Both the position numbers and the translations under genes were made by a program. The notes beneath the pieces were generated by a model. That model did no database searches and was not told where the DNA came from. It was given only the letters and a program-made list of their open reading frames with translations. Positions 44,111 to 55,849 of a DNA stretch of 64,000 nucleotides are shown piece by piece. Every line of letters starts with the position of its first letter. The first letter of the stretch is position 1. Origin of the DNA: Anthonomus grandis grandis (lineage: Eukaryota > Arthropoda > Insecta > Coleoptera > Curculionidae); contig NC_065563.1 in assembly GCF_022605725.1 (NCBI RefSeq), positions 7,776,518-7,840,517 of the forward strand, written 5' to 3'.

Positions 44111-46746
44111 GTCATTTCAACGAACCCGCCAATATATATTTAAAAAAAAAATCATACAAATCACACAGTCACTGCCTTAAAAGTGACGGCCTAGCCTCCA
44201 CGAAAGTACAAACTAAAAATAGTTAAAAAAAAATGAAAAAGAAACTTATTGTAGTTTTATAAGAGTATCTCCTTGGTATCGTTATAAAAAAAAATCATAT
44301 ATTTATATAACGTAACGATTGTCAAAATTTTGATGGAGGTTTATACAAAATAAAAAGGAAAAATGTTATATTACGACATATCTTAACCATATCATAACGT
44401 TCTCACGGTATCCTTAGGCATAATTATCACAATATTTATCACAAAAGCTGACAGACTATCACGATCATTATCCCTTTCTGTGTTTCTGTGATGTTTATGA
44501 AATTGTTAATAAAAGAAAAAAATAATAATAAATTCTTCGTCGTGGCCAAAAAAAAAAAAAAATTGTTAAGGTATATAGGCAAAGTGCTCATTGTAATATG
44601 TCTTTTTAGCATCGGTAAGCGTATAGGTGTACAAGCCCTACATTAAAAATGTACGGCTTTAGTTGGTAAACATTATTTGTAAATCTTACTTAACGAAAGA
44701 AAATGTTAAATTATGTATGTTTTAATTGTTAATTTTTAAGGAGGACTCCCTCTTGTGTCTGTGAGTGTCTCACTAAAATGGGTATTTTCCGGTTATAAAA
44801 GTGGGGCGTGCTGGATATTTTCGATTTTTTCCTACAAAAAAAAACTGGATAATCCAATCCAGGATTACCATTAGGCAATGGTTTATTTTGTATGGTCTTC
44901 CAGGTATTTAAAGTAAATTTTTTTTAAAAATATATTAATTGCAGTGTTTCAATTGAAATAAAGACGTTAGTGGGCAGTTTTGAAGAAAATAGAGGCTTAC
45001 TTCGTTATTTTAAATGGAACACTACATATTATTACAATGTTAGATTCTATAAAAAATGCCATATTATTTTGATTGTACTGGTCAATTTTTAAATTTCATT
45101 CAAAATTGTGAGTTACGCCTTGTTCATATTTAATGGCGCTAAAATTGAAAATATCCATCAGGACCGACTGAAAATATTCTGAACAAACCTACATATCTTC
45201 CCAGGGTTAAATATAATAATTATCAATTTTTTTGTATATAGGATAAACATGTGCCAATTTTTAATTATTATTAATAATAAACAATTTTAATTATTAATTA
45301 CGTTTAAAAACAAACAAACAATAATTAATTTTAAGTCTCTGAATGCCAAACGAATGGGTTTTTTCGGCGCTTGGGCGCACCGGAAATGAATTGAAAAAAA
45401 AATTAGTTTGGGCGCGGTAAGATGTTTCGTTTTTTTTATTTTAGGCAAAATTTTAAGCGCCCAAACGTCGATTGTGATTTTGTTTTTTTTTATTTATTTA
45501 TTTTATTTATTTAAATCGCTGTGATTGTTTATTAGGTTTAACGGGTTTCCGGTGCGGCCGTCGCCACTTTATTATTAATTTAGTCTCGAGGAAAATTACT
45601 GATGCAAGGCCAAATATTACAAAAAAAAAATTCAGAATTTTTTTTTTGTACGTTTGGTTTGATCTGAACAATTATAGGCACGCTTATTTGTATTAAGCAT
45701 ACATTTTTGACGACTGTATCTTTAGTGCTGTGACTTTTATTACTATTTAAAAAAAAAATAATATTTTTTGTTTGGGAAAAAGCAACGTCTGACTAGGTTA
45801 AAAGAAAGGAAAAGAAAAAAATTTGGTTTAATTTATTTTAATTTTGTGATATGGCCCTACCAAAGACGCCCTTTTCGGTTTTATTTTTTTGAATTTTTTT
45901 TGTTTATTTTTGCGTATTCACGAGACGTACTTCGAAACAAGTGTGCCATCGATTGGAAATAATTCACAGGTCTACAAACGTTTTGTTGTAATAAAGCCGG
46001 GAGTCATTTCCAAAATATTTTTTAACGTAGAATCCAGTCTGAGGTAATGTAACTGCAAAATTGCTTGTTTTAACAACATTTGAGGTTATGCGTATGATGC
46101 AAATATATTTATGTGACCAAATTTAATTTTAAAAATTATTATTGGAAAGTCGGGAAATCAACATTTCAGTATTTTTTATACAAAAGAAAGAAATCTGGCA
46201 AAACATTAATGAACGAGGATATGTGCAGTTTTAAAGAAAATAGAAGGTAACTTCGTAATTACAACTTGTATATTATTAAATTTTCGGATTCTACATAAAA
46301 ATGCAAGAAATTCGATGGGTCGCATGCCATAGGTACATTGGTTGAATTGTTTTCAAAATATAAGCAGTTCAAGTTTAGAAAAAAAAAATTTACCGTTTAT
46401 ATCTTGGAAACGGCTTAACAAAAGTATGACTATTAGGTAATTGGATAAGGCGCAATTTGAAACGATGATGTAGCTGAATATGGCGAGTTTTGATTCGTTT
46501 TGTAATACAGACCGGCTAGGTATTAGCACAAGGAATAATAAAATACATTTACCACGATTTTTACGAAAAATGGATAAGACGAGTTTTGATATGGAACGCA
46601 TCATATAGCGGGTGACACAGAAAACAGAGAACACTTAATAACTTTTTTACTGTTTAAAGATAAACAAATGAAATTTGGTACATCGATAGAATAGTAATTA
46701 TAAGAGCATCTTTTGACATATTCTATTGTTTTCCATCACTTCCAGT
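44111..46746. other. intergenic, AT-rich, dispersed repeats, no gene
   Basis: Poly-A/T tracts and a tttattta run near 45488-45515. Two diverged copies of a dispersed repeat ('acttcgttatttta...gattctataaaaaatgcc' near 45000; 'acttcgtaatt...gattctacataaaaatgc' near 46250) recur, inverted, near 60370. A 64-codon frame at 45768 is low complexity and not supported. Confidence 0.5.
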
Positions 46747-47096
46747 TTAACAGGAAGAGACACTTACGCAATGCTGCAGAGTGCGATATTTTGGATTTAT
46801 TCTCGCATTAGCAAGCTCAGCACTATCTATTCCAAATTCTAATTTTAACTCGTGAAAATTGACAGACTCAGTCAATCTCAACCCATCACTAAAATATGAT
46901 TCAAAACGTGATCTAACGTCATCTCTGGGACTAAAAAAAGAAGCTACCTCTGCAGTCAGCTTTTTCTCGTTATCTGTCTTTTCGGAAACTTTGTGCTCTT
47001 TTGAGGGATTCATTGGGATTGGCGGTACTGCCGTTTCCAAAAGTTGCATGGTAAGATTTTCTTTGAAAGTCGTTATTGAAATTTTTTTCTCGATAA

Positions 47097-49746
47097 CCCT
47101 TTGTGGACGGCAGTGCAACTTTCAGATAAGAGCACAGATCGTTGTCATCTATACCATGACAACCATCCCGCTCGTTCGGTAATTACCGCCGATTCTCCGT
47201 ACAGCTCGGAGGCTAATTTGCATCGAATATATTTTATGGGACTTGATAGGTTTATTTATTGTTATTTGTTATTCTAATTGCCTTACAATATTAAAATTTA
47301 GCGAAAGTATAAAAGATATATTGAGTAAAATAAAAAAATAAAGTTTTAGTAAATATTTGTAATATATCATGTAATAAATGGCAGCAAATTTCTTTTTTTA
47401 TCGGAGAGCTTTTTAATATACTTTTAGAACATTTTTTTTTATCAAGAAAGTTAAAAATAAAACGCATTTTATAGTTTATAGGAAAGCATGATATTTATTC
47501 TAAAAAAAAACAAAAAAGAACACGTATTTATCTGTAATTTTCCTCGGTGTGATATTTCTCAAAGCACTCCCCGGGATGCAAAGCAGGGTGGTCTTGACAT
47601 GTTTTGCAATAATAGGTAGTAGTTTTTCGGCCACCTTTTTTTGATCGATCACTGCAAACTTTGCAATCGGAATTATTTTTTCTTGCATAAATGGCATGGA
47701 ACCTATTATTTAGACGAGAAATATCCTCGGCACCATAAGCTGATCGACGTCTGGATGTATTTCTGTAGTTTCCAACTAATTGAATAACTAATTTTTTCCT
47801 GAAATTCCTCGAACGAAGTTGCTGATTATTTGTTGCTATTTTTTGTAATATAAAGGCATTATTTATCGACACATCTAATAACCAGAAAAATACTTTTCGC
47901 CACCATTTACTTGTTTTTCGCAAAAATTGGTAGCTTGCTGCATAATGATCAGCAACGTCAACCCCTCCCATAAATTTGTTATACTCATATATAACTGTAG
48001 GTTTTTCTATGACTTCTTCAATCCAACGCCCTTCAGCGGTCTTCGTTCGCCTGGTTATATTTTGTACTGAGTTGTCATATACACTAGATAACATAAGAAC
48101 AACTCTTTAATCTTTCCATGCCAGTACTGATATAGAATTGTCATGCCTGGAAGATATCTCGCCTTTTTTAAATTTTCTTGTATATGCGGTAGTTAATTCT
48201 GTCGGAATTCCTTGTCGATTAGCCATTACAGTACCCGTTACATGTATGTTTATTTTATGTAACTCGCGTGCTAACAAAGGGCTTGAATAATATCTATCTA
48301 TAAATATATGGTAACCTCCCGAACCAGTTCCAGAATTAAGAAGTTTTTGCACCAAATGAACTACTATGCGGGCGGTTGCTGGTAAATCTGGGCGTATCAA
48401 TCCCTGGGTTGTTTGAGTTCCCAAATATGGCTCCATCGTAAATATGTAACCATTTTTTGAATCTGCAAGCACATATACTTTTATTCCCCATTTTGTAGGT
48501 TTGGCTTTATTATAAACTTTAAAGGATACTTTGCCTTTAAAACCAATAGTACTTTCGTCTACAGAAATATTCTTATCTGGAGTATAAAACTTCTTGAATT
48601 GTGTTTCCAGATACCATAACACATTTTTCACTTTGGCGCTACGACTCTTCACTCCCATCTGCTCTTCTTCGGGTGGAGAAACGTGAAGATTCCAAAAAAT
48701 TTGCATGAATCTGTCCCTCGAAAAAATATCTTTGAAAAAGGGTTGATGGTCGATCCAGTTATTAGAAAAATAGTCAGATAGTTCGTTTTTTGGATTTAAG
48801 GCCATATTAAGTAAAACGCCCAAAAATGCCATAAATTCTTCTAATGTGACTGGTTTCCAAGACTTCCAAACTGACCTTTTTGTGAGCGGCGTGTTTATTA
48901 AAATTTTTTCTGCAGCATATCTAAAAATATATTTACACATTTTTCTTTTGCTTGAAATATAATACAATTAAATACATACCTATTTGTTTCATCCACAATT
49001 GCTTGTATAAGTTTGTCCGTAAAAAATAACTGAAAAAAATCTAGTTCGGACACTGGCTGGTTATTTCGGGGTGGATGGTATCCAACATCTTCTAAGAAAG
49101 GGAATATTTTAAATCTTGGTTCATTTGCTGTCCATGGCCTCCATAAATTTAAATTATAAACACGTTCCTCAGACTCTTCGTCAGAATCATTTTCACTGAG
49201 ATTTTGATCTATATCCTCCCATTCGTCACTCTCTGAACTAAACTGATCCAAGTCAAACTCCTCCTCGTCTACGTATAATAGTTCCTCTAACTCCGTGTCC
49301 GTTAATGCTCTTTTCGCCATAATTATAACTATAAACAAACATCCGAATCTTACAAAATATTAAAAAAACACAAACAAAATCTGCATACCTAACTCTCTCA
49401 AATACTCAAATAAGACTAAATAAGAATGCACGTGTATTTGTCGCGACCGGCACTCAACAAAAAAATCGCAAGGTTGCCAAATAAGTCACGACTTGCATAA
49501 AAAAAGCATGTGTATTCCTAAATAAAATTTCCCGCGGAATTCAAATTTGTTATCGGTTTTGTCATGGTATAAATGAATAACGAGTAAATCGACTTTGAAA
49601 ATGTGTCATGAGAGACATGACAACGAGTAGAATCGGCTTTTTGCCTTGTCATGTAGGGCATGACAAACGATCTCAAAGCAAAGTTTTGTGTAAACGTGAA
49701 CGACTACGCCTGGTGTCATGTCAGACATGACAACGACCGCAAAGGG
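47097..49746 (-). mobile_element. piggyBac-like transposon A, nearly complete
   Basis: Ends are CCCTTTGTGGACGG (47097 on) and, inverted, CCCTTTGCGGTCG (to 49746). Outside are TTAA at 49747-49750 and ATAA at 47093-47096, i.e. the piggyBac TTAA target with one mutation. The subterminal palindromic motif 'gttgtcatg...catgacaac' occurs in both ends (about 47135-47165; 49610-49735, repeated three times). The 2650-bp element carries a spliceable transposase with a single nonsense mutation. It sits inside the coding region of piggyBac B. Confidence 0.93.
47528..49320 (-). pseudogene. piggyBac-like transposase A, two exons, one nonsense codon
   Basis: Start MAKRALTDTELEEL at 49320. The acidic N-terminus runs to DETNR at 48980. 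A 59-bp intron (GTATGT...TTTTTAG, 48921-48979) splices to YAAEKILINTPLTKRSVWKS in frame. DDD triad: NISVDESTIGFKGKV, YHIFIDRYYSSPL, NKFMGGVDVADHY. A TAA at 48107 (...ISVLAWKD, stop, RVVLML...) is the only break, and the frame continues unshifted to 47528. The C-terminus is the Cys/His finger CKVCSDRSKKGG...YYCKTC...CFEKYH. Spliced length is about 576 codons, normal for the family. An alternative methionine six codons upstream is less likely. Confidence 0.92.
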
Positions 49747-50329
49747 TTAATTTTATTGTACAGATTTAAGGCATTTAGGACTGAGGTACCTGTGATAAAT
49801 TCAAAGGCCAATTTTCTGTACCATTTAATTGACTTTCCAAGAGAATTTGAATAAGCTGACATTTGGTCTGACATATCAACAAATGATTTGGCCTTATTAT
49901 AGTCGATTATTGCAGAAGGTTTAAGCCTAGGACCCTCTCTATGGTGTACTTCCTTTAGTTCATCTGTATGTTTTATGGATAAGAAGAGCACGTCCCTCGT
50001 CATGCCACTTCATAACAACAACTTTATTTTTATTTTGTTTTGCAACAATTTCCCCTTTTTTTAATTTTGCATCAACTACAGACTTTGGTAGGTTTCTTCT
50101 GTTTTTACGAATCGTTCCAACTAGATGAGTTGATCTATTTTGCAACTTTTCCGCAAGAGGAATAGAGGTGTACCAATTGTCTGCAAAAAGGGTCCGGCCA
50201 CTATCAAGCAATGGTTGCAACATTTCCATAACGATAGATTCCGCAACCGATTGTCCATTTATTTTCTCTTTACCACAATATACTTTCAGGCTGTAAGTAA
50301 ATCCTCCATCTGGACATTGGGTGATTAAT

Positions 50330-50640
50330 CGATAAAATGGACTGTATAATAATTAATAAAAATACCAATAGGTATACTTGACTGGCTAATTAAATTAAAT
50401 TAACATGTAATGACAGTAAAGCTCAAAAGGTATATTAAGACTAAAACTATAACAAAATAATCGCATAGAAAAGTCATACTAAGCACCAAATAATGGCTGA
50501 GCACGACGACGGCGGTGTCTGGACCCCGCCAAACGCAGGGACAACGACAGCATTGTCGGCTTTATTATTTGAGTCTATTAGACTTAATTATGACTTAAAG
50601 CTCGAATCTGATGCCGCCAGTTTTGCATAACAGCAAATGT
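50330..50640. other. unexplained ~310-bp insertion in piggyBac B
   Basis: Separates GIKVYKVC from PDGGFTYSL of the piggyBac B frame, which adjoin in relatives. A GTATGT lies at the 5' edge (minus strand), but no acceptor restores the frame, so an insertion is more likely than an intron. It contains a GC-richer core ('cgacgacggcggtgtctgg'). No TIR identified. Confidence 0.45.
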
Positions 50641-51413
50641 CAATAAACCAAAAACTAGTAATTCTTCAGACATACTTTATAAACTTTAATGCCGAACTTA
50701 TGTCATTTTCCTTTTATATACTGCCGAAAGGATAATTTACCTCGGAAAGGTATCATGGTTTTATCGATGCAAAGAGACTCTTCTGGAATAATGCAGAAAG
50801 AAGCATTCTTGTTCAGCATATCAACAAGGCATTGAATTTTATGAAGCCGGTCATTGGGAGGACAATCTTCATTATTTGCCAAATGAAACATACGTAAAAG
50901 CAGCTCAAATCTATTCCGCGGCAAATATTTTGATATTTCGTTTTTATATAATGGATGTTTGCGCCAATAATCTTTTAGTGATGGTTTTTTGTCCAATCCC
51001 ATCCAAATTAAAATAGCAATAAATGTTCGTATTTCGTTATAATTAGTATCCACCCATGCATTTAGGCGAGAATATTGGCCAATATTTTCATTCGTTATGG
51101 CAAGAATAATTTGCTGTTCCGCGTATCTATTTATTTCGACAACGATCTTATTAATAACATCGTCGGATACAAGTAATTTAAAAAAATGAAGTTCATCCTT
51201 ACCGCGCATTTGGGTCTGCAAGGCTAGTGAAATTCCAATATTCTTTGGTAGAGTGAATGTCGAAAAATTTCCTGAAGCTGGTCTCCACTCCGGTCTTTCA
51301 TAGCTCTTTCTAGTCCGTCTTTCCTCTCCGCTTTTCTAGCTGCTGCGTGGTTGGTTTCTCTCTCGATGGCTCTTCATGGCTGCTTGTGCTGGGTTCATTA
51401 AGAGGTTGATTTC

Positions 51414-52895
51414 TCAAATGTTCTCATATTTAGAGCGGTCGATGATAGATCTATTAAATGGGCATATTCCTCCTCTACGAAAGCCCGATGTCAGTAAAGC
51501 TGGATCTGTCTCTTTCCAAATTGTGCTCACCGAAAAATCTTTCTTTGGTATTTTAACACCCACATGTTTTATTTGGTACTCCGCTAATTTGGAATCCCAC
51601 CGTGACTTAAGGCTCTTAAAGACCGCTAGGTCCATGGGTTGCAATAGGTGGCTGGAGTATGGAGGTAATTTAAGTACAATTATATCATTTTCGACAGCCG
51701 CCTCGATAAGTTTTGGGTCTAAGTGCGTTGAATGTCCATCATACAAAAGCAGGATTAGTCTTGCAGGTACAACGTTGTCAATAAAATTTTTTGTAAAATA
51801 GTTTACAAAGATTTCGGTTTCCATCCAACCATTTGGTGACGAGCCTAAGAAGTACCTGGAAAGGTAGATTCTTTGGGAGCCAGCCAGGTACTCCATAGAT
51901 TTTTTCCCTTAAATACAATTAATGGAGGCAGTTTATCCCCATTGGCCACCCATGAGAACTGTCGTAGATTTTGTCTAGCTAAGGAAAGGTACAGCACGTG
52001 TTGTTCGGCTCGGTTGCGCAGTAAATTTGTTTACGCCGCTGCCAAAGCAACGGTAGCGATCGCCCCGATTTGCATATAAACAGTGCCGTTTCGTTAATTC
52101 TTATATTGTGTTCTGTGCCTTTTAGTGTTTATGTCTTTTTAAAAATTAAATTAAAAAAAGGCGCGCTATTGTCGCTAATCGCGCGTTATTCGGGGACAAA
52201 ACTTGGTGCAGCTTTGAAACAGATGGTGTACCTTTCCTTAGCTAGACAAACTCTACTCTCTCTTCCAGGCCCGGTGGTTATTCTTGAAGCAGGGGCATTT
52301 TTCTGACCCACAATTTTAGTTTTACTTGGATCGAGCGTAAAACTAGTTTCGTCGATGTTATAAATCTGAGAAGGCTTATTTTGCAGGTCGTTATTTTCTA
52401 AGGTTGCTTTTAACATGTCAAAATATTGTTCAATCACAAATGGATCATTGGCTTTTTTTTCTGGCATACTTCAATCCTTGTGTTTTTTTTTTAAAGATAG
52501 CCTGTGCCTATTTTTAAAGGATAAGAACCAATCCTCGCCAGGTATTCCATCTTTAAATGGCGTTTTTATATTATTTTTCGTAACATACGTTCCCACCAAT
52601 TCTAAGATTTCCTTTCTGCTGAGCCCCCAACCCCACTTCTCCATGATTTTTATGGCATTCACTAATTTTTCTTCATCAGCTGCAGGTATTGTGGTGGGTC
52701 TTCCTTTGGACGTGCTTTTTGATCCTCGGGTTCCTCGTAGGTGTTTTTGAAGAGTGGAAAATGGGATTTGATACCTCTGGGCAGCACCACGAATACAGAT
52801 ACGATTTTCTTGGATGTTTCTGATAGCATCTTTTAAAAGTTCAGCACTGTAAGAAGGGTCTTGTTTCTTTTTTTATACAGTCTCACCATTTTGAA
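51414..52895 (-). pseudogene. pogo/Tigger-like transposase 4, split by a MITE
   Basis: From about 52895: MVR..., ENRICIRGAAQRYQIPFSTL (psq HTH), then NAIKIMEKWGWGLSRKEILE, LVGTYVTKNNIKTPFKDGIP, GEDWFLSFKNRHRLSLKK, a frameshift, DPFVIEQYFDMLKATLENN and QIYNIDETSFTLDPSKTKIV (first D). At GPGRES a 279-bp MITE interrupts. Then WVANGDKLPPLIVFKGKNLW, STWLAP, ILLLYDGHSTHLDPKLIEAA (second D), LPPYSSHLLQPMDLAVFKSL (third D), TSGFRRGGICPFNRSIIDRS, ending near 51414. The DDE/D set is DET, DGH, MDL. Frameshifts at about 52468 and 51890 plus the MITE make it dead. Confidence 0.9.
51971..52249. mobile_element. 279-bp MITE with 24-bp perfect TIRs
   Basis: TTTGTCTAGCTAAGGAAAGG (51971 on) and its exact inverse, ending 52249, are perfect over 24 bp. 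The interior is unusually GC-rich for the window ('acgccgctgccaaagcaacg', 'gcgcgctattgtcgctaatc'). It separates the GRES and WVANGD blocks of pogo 4. The superfamily is unclear, and no unambiguous target duplication was seen. Confidence 0.8.
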
Positions 52896-55849
52896 GGAAC
52901 TCACTAGGAACTGTATAAACTAGTCTTAGATCGGTCCTATTTTAAAGATTTCCACACTGTCTTTACAATTAATTAAAGTCTTTGGTAAGTATTTACACTA
53001 TTTCTTCGATATTAATCTTAGCCTGTAACAATAGAGAAAATTAAGTGATGATGACTATCTTGACACCCTAAAAAAACTCATATTATCCCATCAAAAACCC
53101 AGATCTAGAAATGGATCTGGAATTGTCAGACTATTAAATAAATAAAATTAACACACCACATTTATTACCTCCCACACAGATATTTAAAATTAAAAAATTA
53201 TACATCAAATCTTAAAATTATACAGCATTAATTCCATCATTAATTCATAGGGAATCACCAGATATTTTATTCCTAAATGAGACTTGGCTTAAATCACATT
53301 ATAATTTTACTCTGCCAACATATAATATAATCAGGGAAGATCGACCAGATGGTTATGGTGAAATTGCAACCTGTATTAAAAAGAATATCATTTATAACAA
53401 ATTAAAAACCTTCAATTCTGACTCAACCCAATATATTACCATTCAACTAGGTAATCTTTACCTTATAAATATATATGTCAATACTGATAAAAATATTACT
53501 ACCAACTTATTGGAAGACCTAATACAGGGTGTAAACATAGAACAAACCATTATAATGGGTGATCTTAACTCACACCACCCTTTATGGGATGATTCTCCTG
53601 TCAACAAAGGGGGAAAACTAATTGCAGATTTTATCTCAGATAATTTGGTGGTAATCAATGATGGCTCACGTACGTTGGTACAAAGTCCCAACTCATACTC
53701 TAGTGCTCTTGATTTAACTATGGTAAGTGGTATATTGGCAGTAAACAGTTGCTGGAAAGTCATACATGACCGTGCTAACAGCGATCACTACCCGACCTGT
53801 TTAGAACTAAACCTATCGCTAAAGCTCAACGCAAGGAAAATTTTTATGGCCAGAAACCTTAATAAAGCAAACTGGCAACTTTATCATGATAATATAAAAC
53901 TAAAAATAGATGCAGAAGACCTTAATATGACCTCTAATGAATTAATGGACATCATGGATAGAGCGGCTGATATTGCTATTCCTACTAAAAAGTGTGATGT
54001 TTCTAAGAACATTGGCAATTCGTGGTGGGACAAGGAATATTCTACCTGGATCAAAGAAAGGAAAAATGCAATAATTACCTTTAATAATACCCCTACATTA
54101 GAAAATTACCTTACTGCAAAAAAATGCATAGCAACTACAAAGAAGAGACTTAAAATTAAGAAAAAAGAAAAATTTAAGCTTTTTTGTCAAACTCTCAACA
54201 GAGAGTCAAATATTAGTTATGTGTGGAATAAAATTTTCAAATAATATAAATAATACTTCAAGCAACTATAATATTTCAGATGATATTAAAAAAGAAATTC
54301 TCCAAAATATGTCTAGTGTGAATCTGGATCCCGATTTTGTTGTCTTGCAACCACGGGATGACAATAGTGTTACTCCATTTTCTTTAAATGAATTTAACAA
54401 CGCATTAAGAAATAAAAAATTGTCCGCCCCTGGCATGAATGACAAACATCTACCAATAAGAGCAAAAATAACTTTACTAAATATATATAATAAATGTCTG
54501 TTTGAGGAACATAATCCAGAGGCACGGAGAAAATATAACATTATTCATATCCTAAAACCAAATAAAAACCCTATCCTACCGGTAAATTATAGGTCTACAA
54601 CAGAAATACTTTCACACATGAACAACTAGGTTTTAGGACGGGCAAGGGCATATATGATATTATTGCTTATCTCTCAACTTCAGTCCTTGGGGCCTTTGGT
54701 CGGTCTGAATCTGTCATTGCAGTATTTTTAGACATTAAGTCTGTATTTGATAATGTTAATATATATAAATTGTATAATAAACTAAATTATCTTCAAATTC
54801 CTATATTGAAATTAACAATCTTATTCATCAAATTATTGTCATTAGACTTCTATACAGCAGAAAGGCACATTCATGGGCCCATATCTAGCTACAAAAGGAC
54901 TCCCACAGGGTTCTCCTTTGAGCACTATACCTTTTAATTTGTATATCTTGGATCTATTTTAATTGAACTTAGATTCTGCAAAAATAATTGGATATGCTGA
55001 TTTGGCTGTTTTTGTGAAAGGTTCCAATGTCAGTGTTATGACAAACAAAATAAATGAAGCATTGGAAGTGATTAATGGTGTTTTAAAAGATTTGATGATC
55101 TCTCCCTCTCCGTCGAGAAGTGTGAAGCAATTTGGCAAATCGCAAAAATCCCCCTCCACCTATACATATTGGCAATTATGTTATTGATTATAAACCCCAT
55201 GTTAAATATCTGGGACATATTCTGCAAGAACATCTAAAGTGGAACACTCACATTGACCATATAGTTGATAAGGCTAAAAAAGCGCTGTCTGTAGGGTTTG
55301 GTGGGGATCTGACCCTCTTACCCTGTTAACAATTTTTGGAGCAATGATTCGATCCCACCTGGACTTTGGCTCGATATTTTTAAAACCTGTAAACCAAAAG
55401 GGTCTAAATAAGTTGGATGTGGTCTTTTTTTAAGGATTGCGAATATGCCTGGGTTGTATGAAATCGACTCCCAAAGCGGCTTTATTAGCGAAAGCGGCAA
55501 TGGTAAGCTTGGAGCAGAGACGAAAAACCTTGGCAAATAAATACATTGCAAGGTTCACCTCAATAACTAATCATCCTATACTAAAGATTTTGCAGAGAAT
55601 CCGGAGAAAAATGATTACATTGCCAACTTACATTAACTCTGATAACGTTCCATATTTGATATTCGCCTTACAAAAATTCCTTCCTTACCTAAACACAATA
55701 AGTAAAGATACAAATTATGCATGCTATGGAATTGATTTTGATATCCTGAACAATCCAATTAAAATCTTAGACTTAGGAATGAACAAGAGTGACACTATGT
55801 TAAAACAATATTTTCTAACTGCTACAGAATTGTACTGAAATACTGCTAT

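Larger units (their letters stand above)
46747..51340 (-). pseudogene. piggyBac-like transposase B (host of nested piggyBac A)
   Basis: From about 51300: WRPASGNFSTFTLPKNIGIS, LALQTQMRGKDELHFFKLLV, NKIVVEINRYAEQQII, IAILIWMGLDKKPSLKDYW, LCIDKTMIPFRGKLSF (first D). After a 310-bp gap: GGFTYSLKVYCGKEKINGQS, SGRTLFADNWYTSIPLAEKL (second D), LVGTIRKNRRNLPKSVVDAK, VVMKWHDE, a shift, IDYNKAKSFVDMSDQMSAYS (third D), FEFITGTSVLNALNLYNKIN. There piggyBac A (47097-49746) interrupts. The frame resumes at 47092 with EKKISITTFKENLTMQLLET and ends at 46747. Stops and shifts elsewhere kill it. The catalytic Asp triad is conserved. Confidence 0.9.

Noticed and set aside
48898..48967. Read-through coding of the piggyBac A N-terminus past 48980 (VFNCIIFQAKEKC...)
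   Set aside because: GT...AG borders and exact in-frame joining of DETNR to YAAEKIL show that this is a 59-bp intron.
53458..53763. 101-codon minus-strand frame
   Set aside because: Antisense shadow of the LINE endonuclease frame, which carries the recognisable motifs.
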